A stretch of 14,417 bases of DNA from JAFLUQ01 sp964551215. Lineage in GTDB: Bacteria > Bacillota > Clostridia > UMGS1883. Position numbers and translations under genes: made by a program. Below are positions 1 through 7,328 of this stretch, piece after piece; position 1 is the stretch's first letter; the number at the start of each line of letters is the position of its first letter. The stretch covers positions 1 through 14,417 of the forward strand of contig CAZKBV010000039.1 in assembly GCA_964551215.1 (NCBI GenBank), written 5' to 3'. The notes under the pieces are model-generated. The model was not told the DNA's origin. It made no database searches and saw nothing but the letters and a program-made list of their open reading frames with translations.

Positions 1-6
1 CTGAAG

Positions 7-53
7 TGTCCCCCGCCGCCTTAGAGGCGGGGGACATCTGCGCTTAGGTTATA
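7..53 (-). repeat. Dispersed repeat, copy 1, with a GC-rich hairpin
   Basis: Bases 7-17 pair with 26-36 to form an 11-base-pair GC-rich stem around an 8-base loop (18-25). Read on the minus strand, bases 53 to 26 give TATAACCTAAGCGC, then A, then GATGTCCCCC, then GCC. This is the same as bases 7276-7304 on the plus strand apart from one substitution and one extra C. Two near-identical copies 7 kb apart in opposite orientation mark it as a dispersed repeat. No T-run follows the stem on the plus strand, so it is not a clear terminator. The window edge hides how far the element extends to the left. Confidence 0.6.
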
Positions 54-127
54 ATTTTAAGCCATTTAAAGTAAATTTACGGCTTTTCGCGTGGCGAGGA
101 TATCCGCTGTTTTAGGGAAAGTATCTC

Positions 128-156
128 TTGCTAAACCGGTGAAATTGATGTATAAT
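128..156 (+). promoter_or_regulatory. Sigma-A-type promoter of the sirtuin gene
   Basis: TTGCTA (128-133) lies exactly 17 bases upstream of TATAAT (151-156), a near-consensus vegetative promoter. A transcript starting around 163 would have a very short leader ahead of the ATG at 179. This fits the ribosome binding site AGGGAG at 163-168 only if transcription starts at or just before it, so the real start may be slightly upstream. Confidence 0.6.
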
Positions 157-178
157 TGTATTAGGGAGCGTGAATAAA

Positions 179-892
179 ATGAATGAAAAACTTAAAAAAA
201 TAATCGACGGAAGCGAAAACATTGTGTTCTTCGGCGGAGCGGGAGTTTCCACCGAAAGCGGAATCCCTGATTTCCGCAGCAGCGACGGGCTTTACAATCA
301 AAGCTACAAATATCCTCCCGAGACTATTCTTTCCCGCAGCTTTTTCCGGCAGAATCCCGAGGAGTTTTTCCGATTTTATCGGGATAAAATGATATGTCTC
401 TCGGCAAAGCCCAACGGCGCGCATCTGGCTCTTGCGCGGCTGGAGAGCATGGGCAAGGTGAAAGCCGTTATCACCCAGAATATAGACGGACTTCACCAAG
501 CCGCCGGCAGCAAAAGGGTGCTGGAGCTTCACGGCAGCGTATTGCGGAACTACTGCGAAAAATGCGGCAGCTTTTACACGGTTGACGCTGTAATTCAAAG
601 CGAAGGCGTACCTCGGTGCCGGTGCGGAGGAATAATAAAGCCGGACGTTGTGCTTTACGAGGAACCTCTCGACCAAAGCACCATCAGCGAAAGCGTTGAC
701 GCCATAAGCAACGCGGACGTGCTTATAGTAGGAGGAACATCTCTTAACGTTTATCCGGCGGCCGGACTTATAGATTATTTTAAGGGGAGCAGTCTTGTGC
801 TGATAAATAAAGCCCCCACCTTTGCCGACAGCCGCGCTTCGCTTGTTATAAGGGAGCCTATCGGCGAGACAATGGAGGCTCTGTTTCAATAG
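179..892 (+). CDS. cobB: NAD-dependent protein deacylase, sirtuin (Sir2/CobB family)
   Basis: This enzyme removes acyl groups from protein lysines using NAD+ and releases nicotinamide. All sirtuin signatures are present, numbered from the ATG at 179: GAGVSTESGIPDFR (20-33, NAD binding), TQNID (99-103), catalytic His118 in ELHGS, a zinc site made of CEKC (126/129) and CRC (147/149), GGTSLNV (185-191) and the late INK. At 237 residues it is a typical compact bacterial sirtuin, resembling class U enzymes such as the Thermotoga protein. A GTG at 170 is in frame, but AGGGAG at 163-168 ends one base before it and ten bases before the ATG at 179, so the ATG is preferred. The gene ends in tandem TAG TAG. 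It has its own promoter and converges on the spoIIE pair, so it is probably monocistronic. Substrates cannot be predicted. Confidence 0.93.
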   Translation: MNEKLKKIIDGSENIVFFGGAGVSTESGIPDFRSSDGLYNQSYKYPPETILSRSFFRQNPEEFFRFYRDKMICLSAKPNGAHLALARLESMGKVKAVITQNIDGLHQAAGSKRVLELHGSVLRNYCEKCGSFYTVDAVIQSEGVPRCRCGGIIKPDVVLYEEPLDQSTISESVDAISNADVLIVGGTSLNVYPAAGLIDYFKGSSLVLINKAPTFADSRASLVIREPIGETMEALFQ

Positions 893-990
893 TAGCGGCG
901 CAATCGGCATAAAGAGCTTTAAAGCGGAGAGCGCCGTCGCCAGGACGCCCTCCGGAAAGGGAGGCAATATTTCTTCGCGGGAAAGGAAAT

Positions 991-1260
991 CTACATAAGC
1001 ACATTCACAATTACGGCCGCGGCTCCGGCAATTACGGCTGCGGCGGCGGTTACGGCGAAGGGAACGAAGTCCGGAAATTTTCTTTTCGCGGCGCGAGGTT
1101 GAGAGGAGGAAGGGAAAATATATTCCTCTATTATGCGCTCCGCCTCGTATACCGCGCTGCCACATTCCTCGGAGCCGTCCTTCAGCACAAAAAACGCCTG
1201 TTCAAAATGAGGGGATTTTAAATTCTTCAATATAATAACCTTCCGTTCTCTGCTTTTCAA
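991..1260 (-). CDS. Small tail-anchored membrane protein coupled to spoIIE (unknown function)
   Basis: This 89-residue protein has an unassigned function. It starts at a TTG (1260-1258) that overlaps the spoIIE stop TGA (1259-1257). A perfect AGGAGG (1274-1269) sits 8 bases upstream, inside the last spoIIE codons, so translation should be coupled. The N-terminal 50 residues are soluble and mixed, with KVIILKNLKSPHFEQAFFVL near the start and an EAERIIEEYI helix. A basic stretch (RAAKRK) leads into one hydrophobic segment, residues about 64-89, rich in Ala and Val, that ends the protein. The predicted topology is a cytoplasmic domain with a C-terminal anchor. Its position suggests co-expression with SpoIIE early in sporulation, but any functional link is inference. 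No convincing terminator was found between its stop and the convergent sirtuin gene. Confidence 0.75.
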   Translation of the reverse strand: MKSRERKVIILKNLKSPHFEQAFFVLKDGSEECGSAVYEAERIIEEYIFPSSSQPRAAKRKFPDFVPFAVTAAAAVIAGAAAVIVNVLM

Positions 1261-3545
1261 GCCTGTTTCCTCCTTATGCTGGCGGCTATTACCGTGAGAT
1301 CGTCTCGGGGAACTCCGCCGGAAAAATCCCGCGCCTTATTGAGTATTTCCGAAGCCAGTCTTTGGGGCGAAGCAATGCCGCCATGCTCAATAAGCTCCTT
1401 TATCCAGCGGTTTTCCGCGTTTTCCGAAAGAGCTACCCCGTCGCTTATAAGCACAAGGGTGCTTTCGTCCTCCATGCTTTTTTCATAGCACTGAGCTCCG
1501 GCCTCGCCGCCGAAGCCTCCGGGTACGCCGCCGGCGGCAAGCTCACCGGTTTCGCCGCCCTGTCTGAGGTATGTGGCGGCTCCGCCGCATTTGTAAAGCC
1601 TTGCGCTGCCGCCCAGCTCCACAACGCATAAATCCATGGCCGTATATGAACCCATGCCGCTGCCAACAATCATGGAATTTGCCGTATTTATGGCTTCCCG
1701 CGGCTCAAGCCCCGCTTCCAGAAGGGACATGAGCAGCCTTCCGCAAAGACGGCTTTCCTTCGCGGCCTTGTCGCCGCTGCCCATTCCGTCGCAAAGAGCT
1801 ATGGCAAAGGTATTTCGGCTCAAAAGGCAGCATACGGAAAAGTCGCCGCTTATACGGCGGTTTTCCTTGACCGCGGAAGCTACGGACGCGTCGATGTCGT
1901 ATTCCGGCGCGACAACGTAGCGGCACAGGCAGGAATCGCAATCCCTGACGCCGAGCCGGACAAACTTCATTCCTGTCGCCTTTTCCAGCACATCCGGCAC
2001 AATTTCGTCGCAGCAGCCAAGCTCGCCGCAGTTTCTTAGCCTTATACGCACCTTGGTTTCCTCGTGACTGCCCATGACGTAAATTTCCGAGGCGTTTATC
2101 CCCAGCCTTCTCAGCCTTGCCAGAATATCGTCGGCAAGAATCTCGTCGCACAGCTCGCCGCCGCCCTCATAGCTCAAAATTCGGCTTAAGGCGCGGTTAA
2201 AGCCCTCCAAAGCGCAGGCAAGGCTTTGCTGAAGCTCCCGACGGCGTTCGCTCCACATTCTGTCGCATAGGTACAAATCGTACATTTTCCCAAATTCCCT
2301 CGTAAAAACTTCCGGACGTATGCAATGGGAGGGGGAAAGGTGGGAAATATCGTTTTCCCCGGAGGCAAGGGCTTTTGCAAGGGAATCCAAAGCTTCAAGG
2401 GTGTTTTTGCCGTCCCGTCCCCAGCAGTATTTTTTTAACCCGCATTTTCCGCAAACGCGGCGGGCGGTGCGGTTATACATATTTTCCCGAAGCGAAGCGT
2501 CGGTTTCGTCAAAGGGCGCCGTCAGGGAGGCGAATACGTTTTGCGTGGAGGACAGCGCGCCCATTAGCCGCCGAAGCCTGTCGCGGAGGATAACGCTTTC
2601 CGCCGAGGGCATCGGCGCGGCCTTTTCTATTACGCGGAAAAGCTTCGGCGGCATCAAAAATAACAGCAGGCTTCCGCCCAAAGAGCATGAAAGGCTTATA
2701 AGCGCCTCCGAGGAGCCGTTTGCCAAAACGGTAACCACGGCGTTGCTGAGTATAAACGCGGCGCAGGAGGGGATTTTCCCGTACCTGCCGAAATATCCGG
2801 CGGCTATGCCGCTTACTGCGAAGGACGCCGGAGCGGCGTCCACCCGTCCTCTTGCGGCGGCGCATATAAGCCCCATGACGGCTCCGGCCACGCCCCCGTG
2901 GAGACTGCCAAAGCGGATCGCGTAGGCGATAACCGTGAATACGCTGAGAGTTTCGCCTATATCCAATATTTTAAACAGCTCTATTCCGCACAGTCCGCTG
3001 ACTATGCCGCCGAAAAGAACCGAAAGGCACAGCGTCTCCTCCCCTGTGAGGGTGCGCCGCAGATGAAGGGAGCCGAGCAGGGGCAGGGCTTTGGAAAAGG
3101 CGGCGGCTCCCACGAATACGCAGGCCGCTTCCGCAAGAAGTATAATGCAGTCGTAAAGGAGGGGGTACCCTCCCACGCTCATGCTTATGAACAGCAGGAA
3201 CAGCCCCACCGACGGGAGAATAATGCTTCCCAGAAGGGCGGGCTGTTCCTTTTTTACAAAGGGCAGCCGCCCGTTTCTGACGCCGGGGTATACGGCCATG
3301 AATATCGCGGCGGAAAATATGTATCTTCCCGTTACCGTCAGGCCGGTTTTTGCGCTGAAAAGCCCCAGAAGCATACCGGCGGCGGCAAAGGGACTGCCTC
3401 CGCAGGACGCAAAAAACGCAAAGCCGAAGGGGTGCGCCCCGCCTATAGCCTCCGCCCGCGAAAGAAGCGCCGCCGTAATCATAAGCCCCAGCTTCGGCGC
3501 GGCGGAATAAATAAAGGAAACGAACGATTTAAGCCTTTGTTTCAT
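1257..3545 (-). CDS. spoIIE: Stage II sporulation protein E (PP2C-type serine phosphatase)
   Basis: SpoIIE is the membrane phosphatase that dephosphorylates the anti-anti-sigma factor SpoIIAA, releasing sigma-F in the forespore. It also associates with FtsZ at the polar septum in Bacillus. The protein has 762 residues (B. subtilis SpoIIE is 827) in the usual order. A hydrophobic N-terminal region to about residue 310 holds many membrane segments. A central regulatory region follows, with a CGKCGLKKYC cluster (C365, C368, C373). A C-terminal PP2C domain carries the metal-binding aspartates D586 in CDGMGSGDK, D702 in ISDGVA, and D748/D749 in RDDLTVI. AAGGAGAG lies 7 bases before the ATG. The last codons contain the ribosome binding site of the small downstream gene. 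Its presence indicates a spore-forming organism or a recent descendant of one. Confidence 0.96.
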   Translation of the reverse strand: MKQRLKSFVSFIYSAAPKLGLMITAALLSRAEAIGGAHPFGFAFFASCGGSPFAAAGMLLGLFSAKTGLTVTGRYIFSAAIFMAVYPGVRNGRLPFVKKEQPALLGSIILPSVGLFLLFISMSVGGYPLLYDCIILLAEAACVFVGAAAFSKALPLLGSLHLRRTLTGEETLCLSVLFGGIVSGLCGIELFKILDIGETLSVFTVIAYAIRFGSLHGGVAGAVMGLICAAARGRVDAAPASFAVSGIAAGYFGRYGKIPSCAAFILSNAVVTVLANGSSEALISLSCSLGGSLLLFLMPPKLFRVIEKAAPMPSAESVILRDRLRRLMGALSSTQNVFASLTAPFDETDASLRENMYNRTARRVCGKCGLKKYCWGRDGKNTLEALDSLAKALASGENDISHLSPSHCIRPEVFTREFGKMYDLYLCDRMWSERRRELQQSLACALEGFNRALSRILSYEGGGELCDEILADDILARLRRLGINASEIYVMGSHEETKVRIRLRNCGELGCCDEIVPDVLEKATGMKFVRLGVRDCDSCLCRYVVAPEYDIDASVASAVKENRRISGDFSVCCLLSRNTFAIALCDGMGSGDKAAKESRLCGRLLMSLLEAGLEPREAINTANSMIVGSGMGSYTAMDLCVVELGGSARLYKCGGAATYLRQGGETGELAAGGVPGGFGGEAGAQCYEKSMEDESTLVLISDGVALSENAENRWIKELIEHGGIASPQRLASEILNKARDFSGGVPRDDLTVIAASIRRKQA
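1269..1274 (-). promoter_or_regulatory. Ribosome binding site deciding a TTG start
   Basis: AGGAGG on the minus strand lies 8 bases before the TTG at 1260. It sits within the codons for the final Arg-Arg-Lys of SpoIIE. It is the main evidence that the 89-residue gene is real and starts at the TTG that overlaps the spoIIE stop. Confidence 0.7.
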
Positions 3546-3586
3546 GAAAAATCTCTCCTTTGTAAGCTTTAGGAATATATATACTA

Positions 3587-3620
3587 ATTATAACGCCGTC
3601 CGAGCGAGCAATATGTCGAA
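3587..3620 (-). promoter_or_regulatory. Candidate Spo0A-activated spoIIE promoter with 0A box
   Basis: On the minus strand TATAAT occupies 3592-3587. A perfect 0A box, TTCGACA (reverse of TGTCGAA), occupies 3620-3614. Treating TCGACA (3619-3614) as the -35 element leaves a 21-base spacer. Long 21-22-base spacers with 0A boxes near -35 are known for the Bacillus Spo0A-dependent promoters of spoIIE and spoIIG. No better -35 is seen at the normal 17 bases. The predicted leader to the spoIIE ATG is about 35 bases. A second near-match (TTCGACG, 3719-3713) lies about 100 bases further upstream. Confidence 0.6.
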
Positions 3621-3712
3621 ATCGGTAAAGGACAAGCAATAGTTTTTCGTCATACCGGTCCATTTTGCGCCATTCGGGGATAAAATCGGCCAAAAATCGG
3701 GAAAGAGGCGTT

Positions 3713-3719
3713 CGTCGAA
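3713..3719 (-). promoter_or_regulatory. Possible upstream 0A-like box
   Basis: TTCGACG on the minus strand matches the Spo0A box TTCGACA at six of seven bases. It lies upstream of the perfect box in front of spoIIE. A single 7-base near-match is weak evidence by itself. It also sits close to the -35 of the divergent SLH gene promoter (3777), where bound Spo0A could act on both genes. Confidence 0.25.
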
Positions 3720-3776
3720 AAGCATCTCTTTAGGACGAAGAAATATTAAGCCTATGTTACAAAAAACAAAAATATA

Positions 3777-3805
3777 TTGACATTTAAAAATCTTTTATAT
3801 ATAAT
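3777..3805 (+). promoter_or_regulatory. Distal promoter P1 of the SLH protein gene
   Basis: TTGACA (3777-3782) and TATAAT (3800-3805) are separated by 17 bases, a perfect consensus sigma-A promoter. The A/T-rich stretch upstream (about 3758-3776) could act as an UP element. Transcription from about 3812 gives a 5' leader of roughly 230 bases. A small hairpin, CTCCC (3835-3839) with GGGAG (3844-3848), lies near the 5' end. Confidence 0.75.
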
Positions 3806-3907
3806 GCAATTAAGCTGATTGACCGAGGCGGCGACTCCCTTTGGGGAGGGGTAGGCGGGAAAAGTAAAACGGTATTTTACAAATCCGTTACAGTTTCCGA
3901 AAACCTA

Positions 3908-3936
3908 TTGACTATCCGCAAAGGCGGTGTTATAAT
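3908..3936 (+). promoter_or_regulatory. Proximal promoter P2 of the SLH protein gene
   Basis: TTGACT (3908-3913), a 17-base spacer and TATAAT (3931-3936), with an extended -10 (TGT immediately upstream), make a second strong promoter 131 bases downstream of the first. Tandem promoters are common in front of S-layer genes. Confidence 0.72.
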
Positions 3937-3942
3937 CTCGGT

Positions 3943-4040
3943 AGAAGCTCGGCAACGAGCCGGCTGTCCGACGTACGGAAGAGGACTCGGAGAGCGGAAA
4001 ATTTTCTCTTCAAAAAATATTATATAGGAGGATTTGAGAC
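3943..4040 (+). promoter_or_regulatory. Structured 5' leader and strong RBS of the SLH gene
   Basis: A transcript from P2 would start near 3943 and fold at once into a five-base-pair hairpin, GCTCG (3947-3951) with CGAGC (3956-3960), capped by a GCAA tetraloop. A 5'-terminal GNRA hairpin of this kind could protect the mRNA. A second possible stem, TCCG with CGGA, follows near 3968-3980. The leader ends with AGGAGG (4026-4031), 9 bases before the ATG. Stabilisation is inference from structure. Confidence 0.45.
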
Positions 4041-7000
4041 ATGAACAATCTCAAGAAGACACTGGCATTGGTTCTCGCTGTTGCTGTTGTGTTCACTATG
4101 GGTATTGCAACATCCTTTGCAGCATTCACAGACGTTCCCAGCACAGTAAACTATGCCGAGGCTGTAAACATCCTTGCTAACCTTGGAATTTTCACAGGTT
4201 ACGAGGACGGTTCTTTCAAGCCTGACAACACAATCACAAGAGCTGAGGTTGCGACAATTATTGTTCGCGCGCTTAACCTCGGAGAAACAAAGGGCTCTAC
4301 AGCTTTCACCGATGTTCCCGCCGATCACTGGGCGGCAGGTTACATCAATACGGCTGCTCAGAGGGGCGTTATCAACGGTATGGGCGACGGAACGTTCGCT
4401 CCCGGCGCTGACGTAACCTACGAGCAGGTTGTTAAGATGATTGTAGCTGCTCTTAACTACGAAATCGTTGCTAACCAGAAGGGCGGCTATCCCACAGGTT
4501 ACCTTACAATCGCCGCAAGCAACGGCATCACCTCCGGTGCTGCAGGTACAGTAGGCCAGCCCGCTACCCGCGCCACAGTTGCAAAGCTTCTTTACAACGC
4601 GCTTGAGGTAGGTATGGTTGAGCAGTCAACCTACACGCTCAGCGGTGACGGCGAGTACACAATAGGCGACGATACGCTTCTTTCCAACATGGGCGTTGAA
4701 AAGCTTGAGGTTGTAGTTGCTGACTCTTACCTTACAAGCGACGACGATTACGATCCTAAGGACAAGGGCGTAAAGCTTGTAGCCGCTAAGAACTACAAGC
4801 AGGACGACGACAGCAAGAGCGATTATGTTGCTGACGGCGTTAACAAGGGCGAGCAGATTGGCGACGGCACCTTCAACGAAGGCGGCACAGCGGCTGCTTC
4901 TCTTCTCGGATTTGCTTGCGTAGCTTACGTTGGCGTAGACGATGAAACCGGCGAAGACACAATCTTTGCTATTTCCGCTAAGGGTAGCAAGAACAGCGTT
5001 ACCACCGTTAAGGGTGATATGTTTGCTGTAGACGAGGCTGAAAAGGATACTAAGGTTTACTACTGGAAGAATTCCAAGACCGACAAGAAGGCCTCCACTC
5101 TTACTCCTTCCACAGGCACAAACGGCAACAACGATGTTGTTGTATTCACAAACTTCGATAAGGACGGCGATCTTGCCGGCGATTCCACCACAGAGGACTA
5201 TGATAAGGTTCTCAGCTCCGGCGGCGTTGCAAAGTTCATCGATAACGACAGCGACGGCGAATTCGAGTATGTAATCGCTACAAAGTACGACGCTGAATGT
5301 GTTGTAGACAAGGTTGAGGAAGAAGACGGCGTATGGGTAATCTCGGCTATGTCCGGTGATGACCTTGACGAGTACGATCCCGAAGACGAAGACGTTCTTA
5401 AGCAGTTTATCAAGGGCGAGAATTATATCAACGTAACGGAAATCGCTGAAGGCGATACCATTACAACCGTTAAGAACAACAACGAAGATATCATTCTTTA
5501 CTACGTATCCTCCGATAAGGTTACCGGCACCTGCAAGAGCTGGGATCCCGATGACGAGATTGCCGAAATCGACGGTAAGGAATATGGTCTTTCCGTTATT
5601 TCCGAAATAAGCCTTGATGATGTTAAGAGCAAGGAAGGTACCTTCTATCTTAACTATGACGGCCTTATCTCCTATGTTGACGGCTCTGTAGCTATCGGCG
5701 GAGACTACGGCTACATCACAGGTATCGATCAGGATACAAAGTACAGCACAACCTCTTACACAATCCAGATCGTAGACGCTAAGGGCAATGTAAACGAGTA
5801 TAACCTCGCAAGCAAGGTAAGCATCTACGGCGCAACAGACGAAAAGAGCCTTACGAAGGCTACCGCTTATGAAAGAATAAGCGAACTCATAGACGAGGAT
5901 GTTATGAACCGTGTAGTTAGATACACAGCTTCCAGCACCACTCTTTCCAAGATCGTTACCTGCAAGAATGACGAATTCACAGGCACAAAGATCAGCGAAA
6001 ACAAGAGCTACGACGCTGAGGATATGTCCATAGGCGCGGCTTCCTTCGGAACATCCACAGTTATATTCGCACTTGACGATGTTGACGTAACCGATCCCGA
6101 CGATCTCGGCGATTCCTCCAACGTAAAGGTTGGCACAGCTTCAAGCTTCCTTAAGGACGAACAGAGCTACACAGGCTATTACTACGGCGACAGCGATGTT
6201 GCGGAGGTTGCTCTTCTTATCAACCCCGAAACAGCTATCGACTCCGAGCAGAACGTATTCGTTGTATCCGAAGCTAAGCTTACCACAGAGAACGACGAAG
6301 ACGCCGTAAAGGTTTCCGGCGTTCAGGCCGGCAAGACACGCTCCTTCCTTATCTATGATGAGGACGACGCTAACGTAGCCGGTGAATTCATTGACGACGA
6401 TTACACAACTCTTGTAAAGGGCTGCGTACTTCTCCTCGGTGATGAATCCAACGGCTGTGTAACCGATGTTGAGGTTCTTGTTCAGACTCAGAAGGACGGC
6501 ACAAAGATTTCCACCACTACTCCCGACGAAGGCGAAGACTTCGTATCCTATGAAAAGGATTCCAAGGGCAACGGCATTGTTATGGGCATAGCCGATATCG
6601 ATGTTGAAGCTACCAAGAAGCTTACTTCCAATTCGAGAGTTGCTATCGTAGGCTGGTCCGATTATGAAGTAATTTATAGCGGCAGCAAGATTGACAAGGT
6701 AACCGGCGGCTATGCTCCTTCAAGCGGAACGAAGATTACCCTTGTTGACTGCACAAATACCCGTCTTACCGGCGTTGAAGTTAGCGGTAACAAGTCTGTT
6801 TCCGCCCTCAGATACTCCAGCAGCTATGCAGGATGCGTATTCTTCAGAATGTACGATGTAGACAGCGATGCTAACGACCTCCAGACAGAAAGAGCTTCCG
6901 TTCTTGACCTCGTAGCTTACAAGTACAACGCTGACGATTATGAATCAACCGTTTCCGACATAACCGCTAACAGAGGCGAGGATGAAGAGGATGAAGAGCT

Positions 7001-7109
7001 TATCTCAAGCGAAGAAATTCTTGAGGAAGACACCTCCGTTCAGGATGCTGACGAAATCGTTGCCGATGACGACGATGTAGATATCGAAATCGACGATCAG
7101 GTTCTTTAA
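4041..7109 (+). CDS. SLH-domain surface (S-layer-like) protein
   Basis: This 1022-residue exported protein has a signal peptide (residues 1-27 or 28; LKK, a hydrophobic core, then ATSFA). Three S-layer homology modules follow: about 29-75 (with ITRAE), 89-135 and a weaker one at 150-190. SLH modules bind pyruvylated secondary cell wall polymer and anchor proteins to the wall. The remaining 830 residues are Asp/Glu-rich without a family I recognise. Loops such as FDKDGD (372-377) and DNDSDGEFE (401-409) resemble calcium-binding loops. The tail is extremely acidic. Lys is almost always AAG and Leu mostly CTT, unlike the neighbouring genes, which suggests selection for very high expression. Tandem consensus promoters, a strong RBS and tandem terminators agree. 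It is probably a major S-layer or wall protein. The large region could carry another activity I cannot identify. Confidence 0.92.
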   Translation: MNNLKKTLALVLAVAVVFTMGIATSFAAFTDVPSTVNYAEAVNILANLGIFTGYEDGSFKPDNTITRAEVATIIVRALNLGETKGSTAFTDVPADHWAAGYINTAAQRGVINGMGDGTFAPGADVTYEQVVKMIVAALNYEIVANQKGGYPTGYLTIAASNGITSGAAGTVGQPATRATVAKLLYNALEVGMVEQSTYTLSGDGEYTIGDDTLLSNMGVEKLEVVVADSYLTSDDDYDPKDKGVKLVAAKNYKQDDDSKSDYVADGVNKGEQIGDGTFNEGGTAAASLLGFACVAYVGVDDETGEDTIFAISAKGSKNSVTTVKGDMFAVDEAEKDTKVYYWKNSKTDKKASTLTPSTGTNGNNDVVVFTNFDKDGDLAGDSTTEDYDKVLSSGGVAKFIDNDSDGEFEYVIATKYDAECVVDKVEEEDGVWVISAMSGDDLDEYDPEDEDVLKQFIKGENYINVTEIAEGDTITTVKNNNEDIILYYVSSDKVTGTCKSWDPDDEIAEIDGKEYGLSVISEISLDDVKSKEGTFYLNYDGLISYVDGSVAIGGDYGYITGIDQDTKYSTTSYTIQIVDAKGNVNEYNLASKVSIYGATDEKSLTKATAYERISELIDEDVMNRVVRYTASSTTLSKIVTCKNDEFTGTKISENKSYDAEDMSIGAASFGTSTVIFALDDVDVTDPDDLGDSSNVKVGTASSFLKDEQSYTGYYYGDSDVAEVALLINPETAIDSEQNVFVVSEAKLTTENDEDAVKVSGVQAGKTRSFLIYDEDDANVAGEFIDDDYTTLVKGCVLLLGDESNGCVTDVEVLVQTQKDGTKISTTTPDEGEDFVSYEKDSKGNGIVMGIADIDVEATKKLTSNSRVAIVGWSDYEVIYSGSKIDKVTGGYAPSSGTKITLVDCTNTRLTGVEVSGNKSVSALRYSSSYAGCVFFRMYDVDSDANDLQTERASVLDLVAYKYNADDYESTVSDITANRGEDEEDEELISSEEILEEDTSVQDADEIVADDDDVDIEIDDQVL

Positions 7110-7122
7110 TTCTCCATAACCT

Positions 7123-7160
7123 AATATTAAGGGGCTGCCGAAAGGCAGTCCTTTAATATT
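7123..7160 (+). terminator. First terminator hairpin after the SLH gene
   Basis: Bases 7123-7139 pair with 7144-7160 in a 17-base-pair stem with two G-U pairs and a GAAA tetraloop, starting 13 bases after the stop codon. The T-rich part lies inside the 3' arm. No further T-run follows, so it may terminate, protect the 3' end, or do both. Confidence 0.65.
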
Positions 7161-7190
7161 ATTGGCAATCTCTTGTATCAAGGGAACTCT

Positions 7191-7206
7191 AAAGGGAACT
7201 CCCTTT
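7191..7206 (+). other. Small hairpin and short direct repeat between the terminators
   Basis: AAAGGG (7191-7196) pairs with CCCTTT (7201-7206) around AACT. The octamer AGGGAACT also occurs twice in direct orientation at 7181-7188 and 7193-7200. A perfect 12-base palindrome, GCCGAATTCGGC (7218-7229), follows. The meaning is unknown; this may be debris from terminator duplication. Confidence 0.4.
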
Positions 7207-7234
7207 CGATAAAAATCGCCGAATTCGGCAAGCG

Positions 7235-7266
7235 AAAAGGGCTGCGAAAGGCAGGCCCTTTTGTTT
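7235..7266 (+). terminator. Second intrinsic terminator after the SLH gene
   Basis: AAAAGGGCTGC (7235-7245) pairs with GCA-GCCCTTTT (7251-7262, one bulged G at 7254) around a GAAAG loop. TTTTGTTT follows, so it is a standard intrinsic terminator. Its core (GGGCTGC, GAAA loop, GGCA) matches the hairpin at 7131-7148, which suggests that one arose from the other. Confidence 0.75.
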
Positions 7267-7275
7267 ATGCTTCAA

Positions 7276-7304
7276 TATAACCTAAGCGCGGATGTCCCCC
7301 CGCC
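7276..7304 (+). repeat. Dispersed repeat, copy 2
   Basis: TATAACCTAAGCGC, then G, then GATGTCCCCC, then CGCC repeats the minus-strand sequence at 53-26 with one substitution and one extra C. The similarity starts abruptly at 7276 and stops after GCC. The following 57 bases are rich in hairpins and may belong to a longer version of the element. Confidence 0.6.
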
Positions 7305-7328
7305 ACGCAGCAATGCGCTACGTTGTTT

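Noticed and set aside
26..53. Repeat copies 1 and 2 as the ends of a composite transposon carrying spoIIE and the SLH gene
   Set aside because: The copies are inverted and flank 7 kb, but no transposase or target duplication is seen, and the enclosed genes are ordinary chromosomal genes. A dispersed repeat explains them better.
896..966. Possible terminator between the sirtuin and the small spoIIE-linked gene
   Set aside because: CGGCGC (896-901) can pair with GCGCCG (931-936), and a bulged stem lies near 948-966. Neither has a T-run on either strand, so a terminator is not supported.
161..1165. 334-codon open frame on the minus strand across the sirtuin gene
   Set aside because: It is antisense to a clear sirtuin, has no ribosome binding site and no recognisable domain. 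It is a shadow of codon bias.
2320..2925. 201-codon plus-strand frame, and the overlapping 2898-3572 frame, inside spoIIE
   Set aside because: Both are antisense to the PP2C and membrane regions of spoIIE. Their products are Arg/Gly/Pro-rich with no domains.
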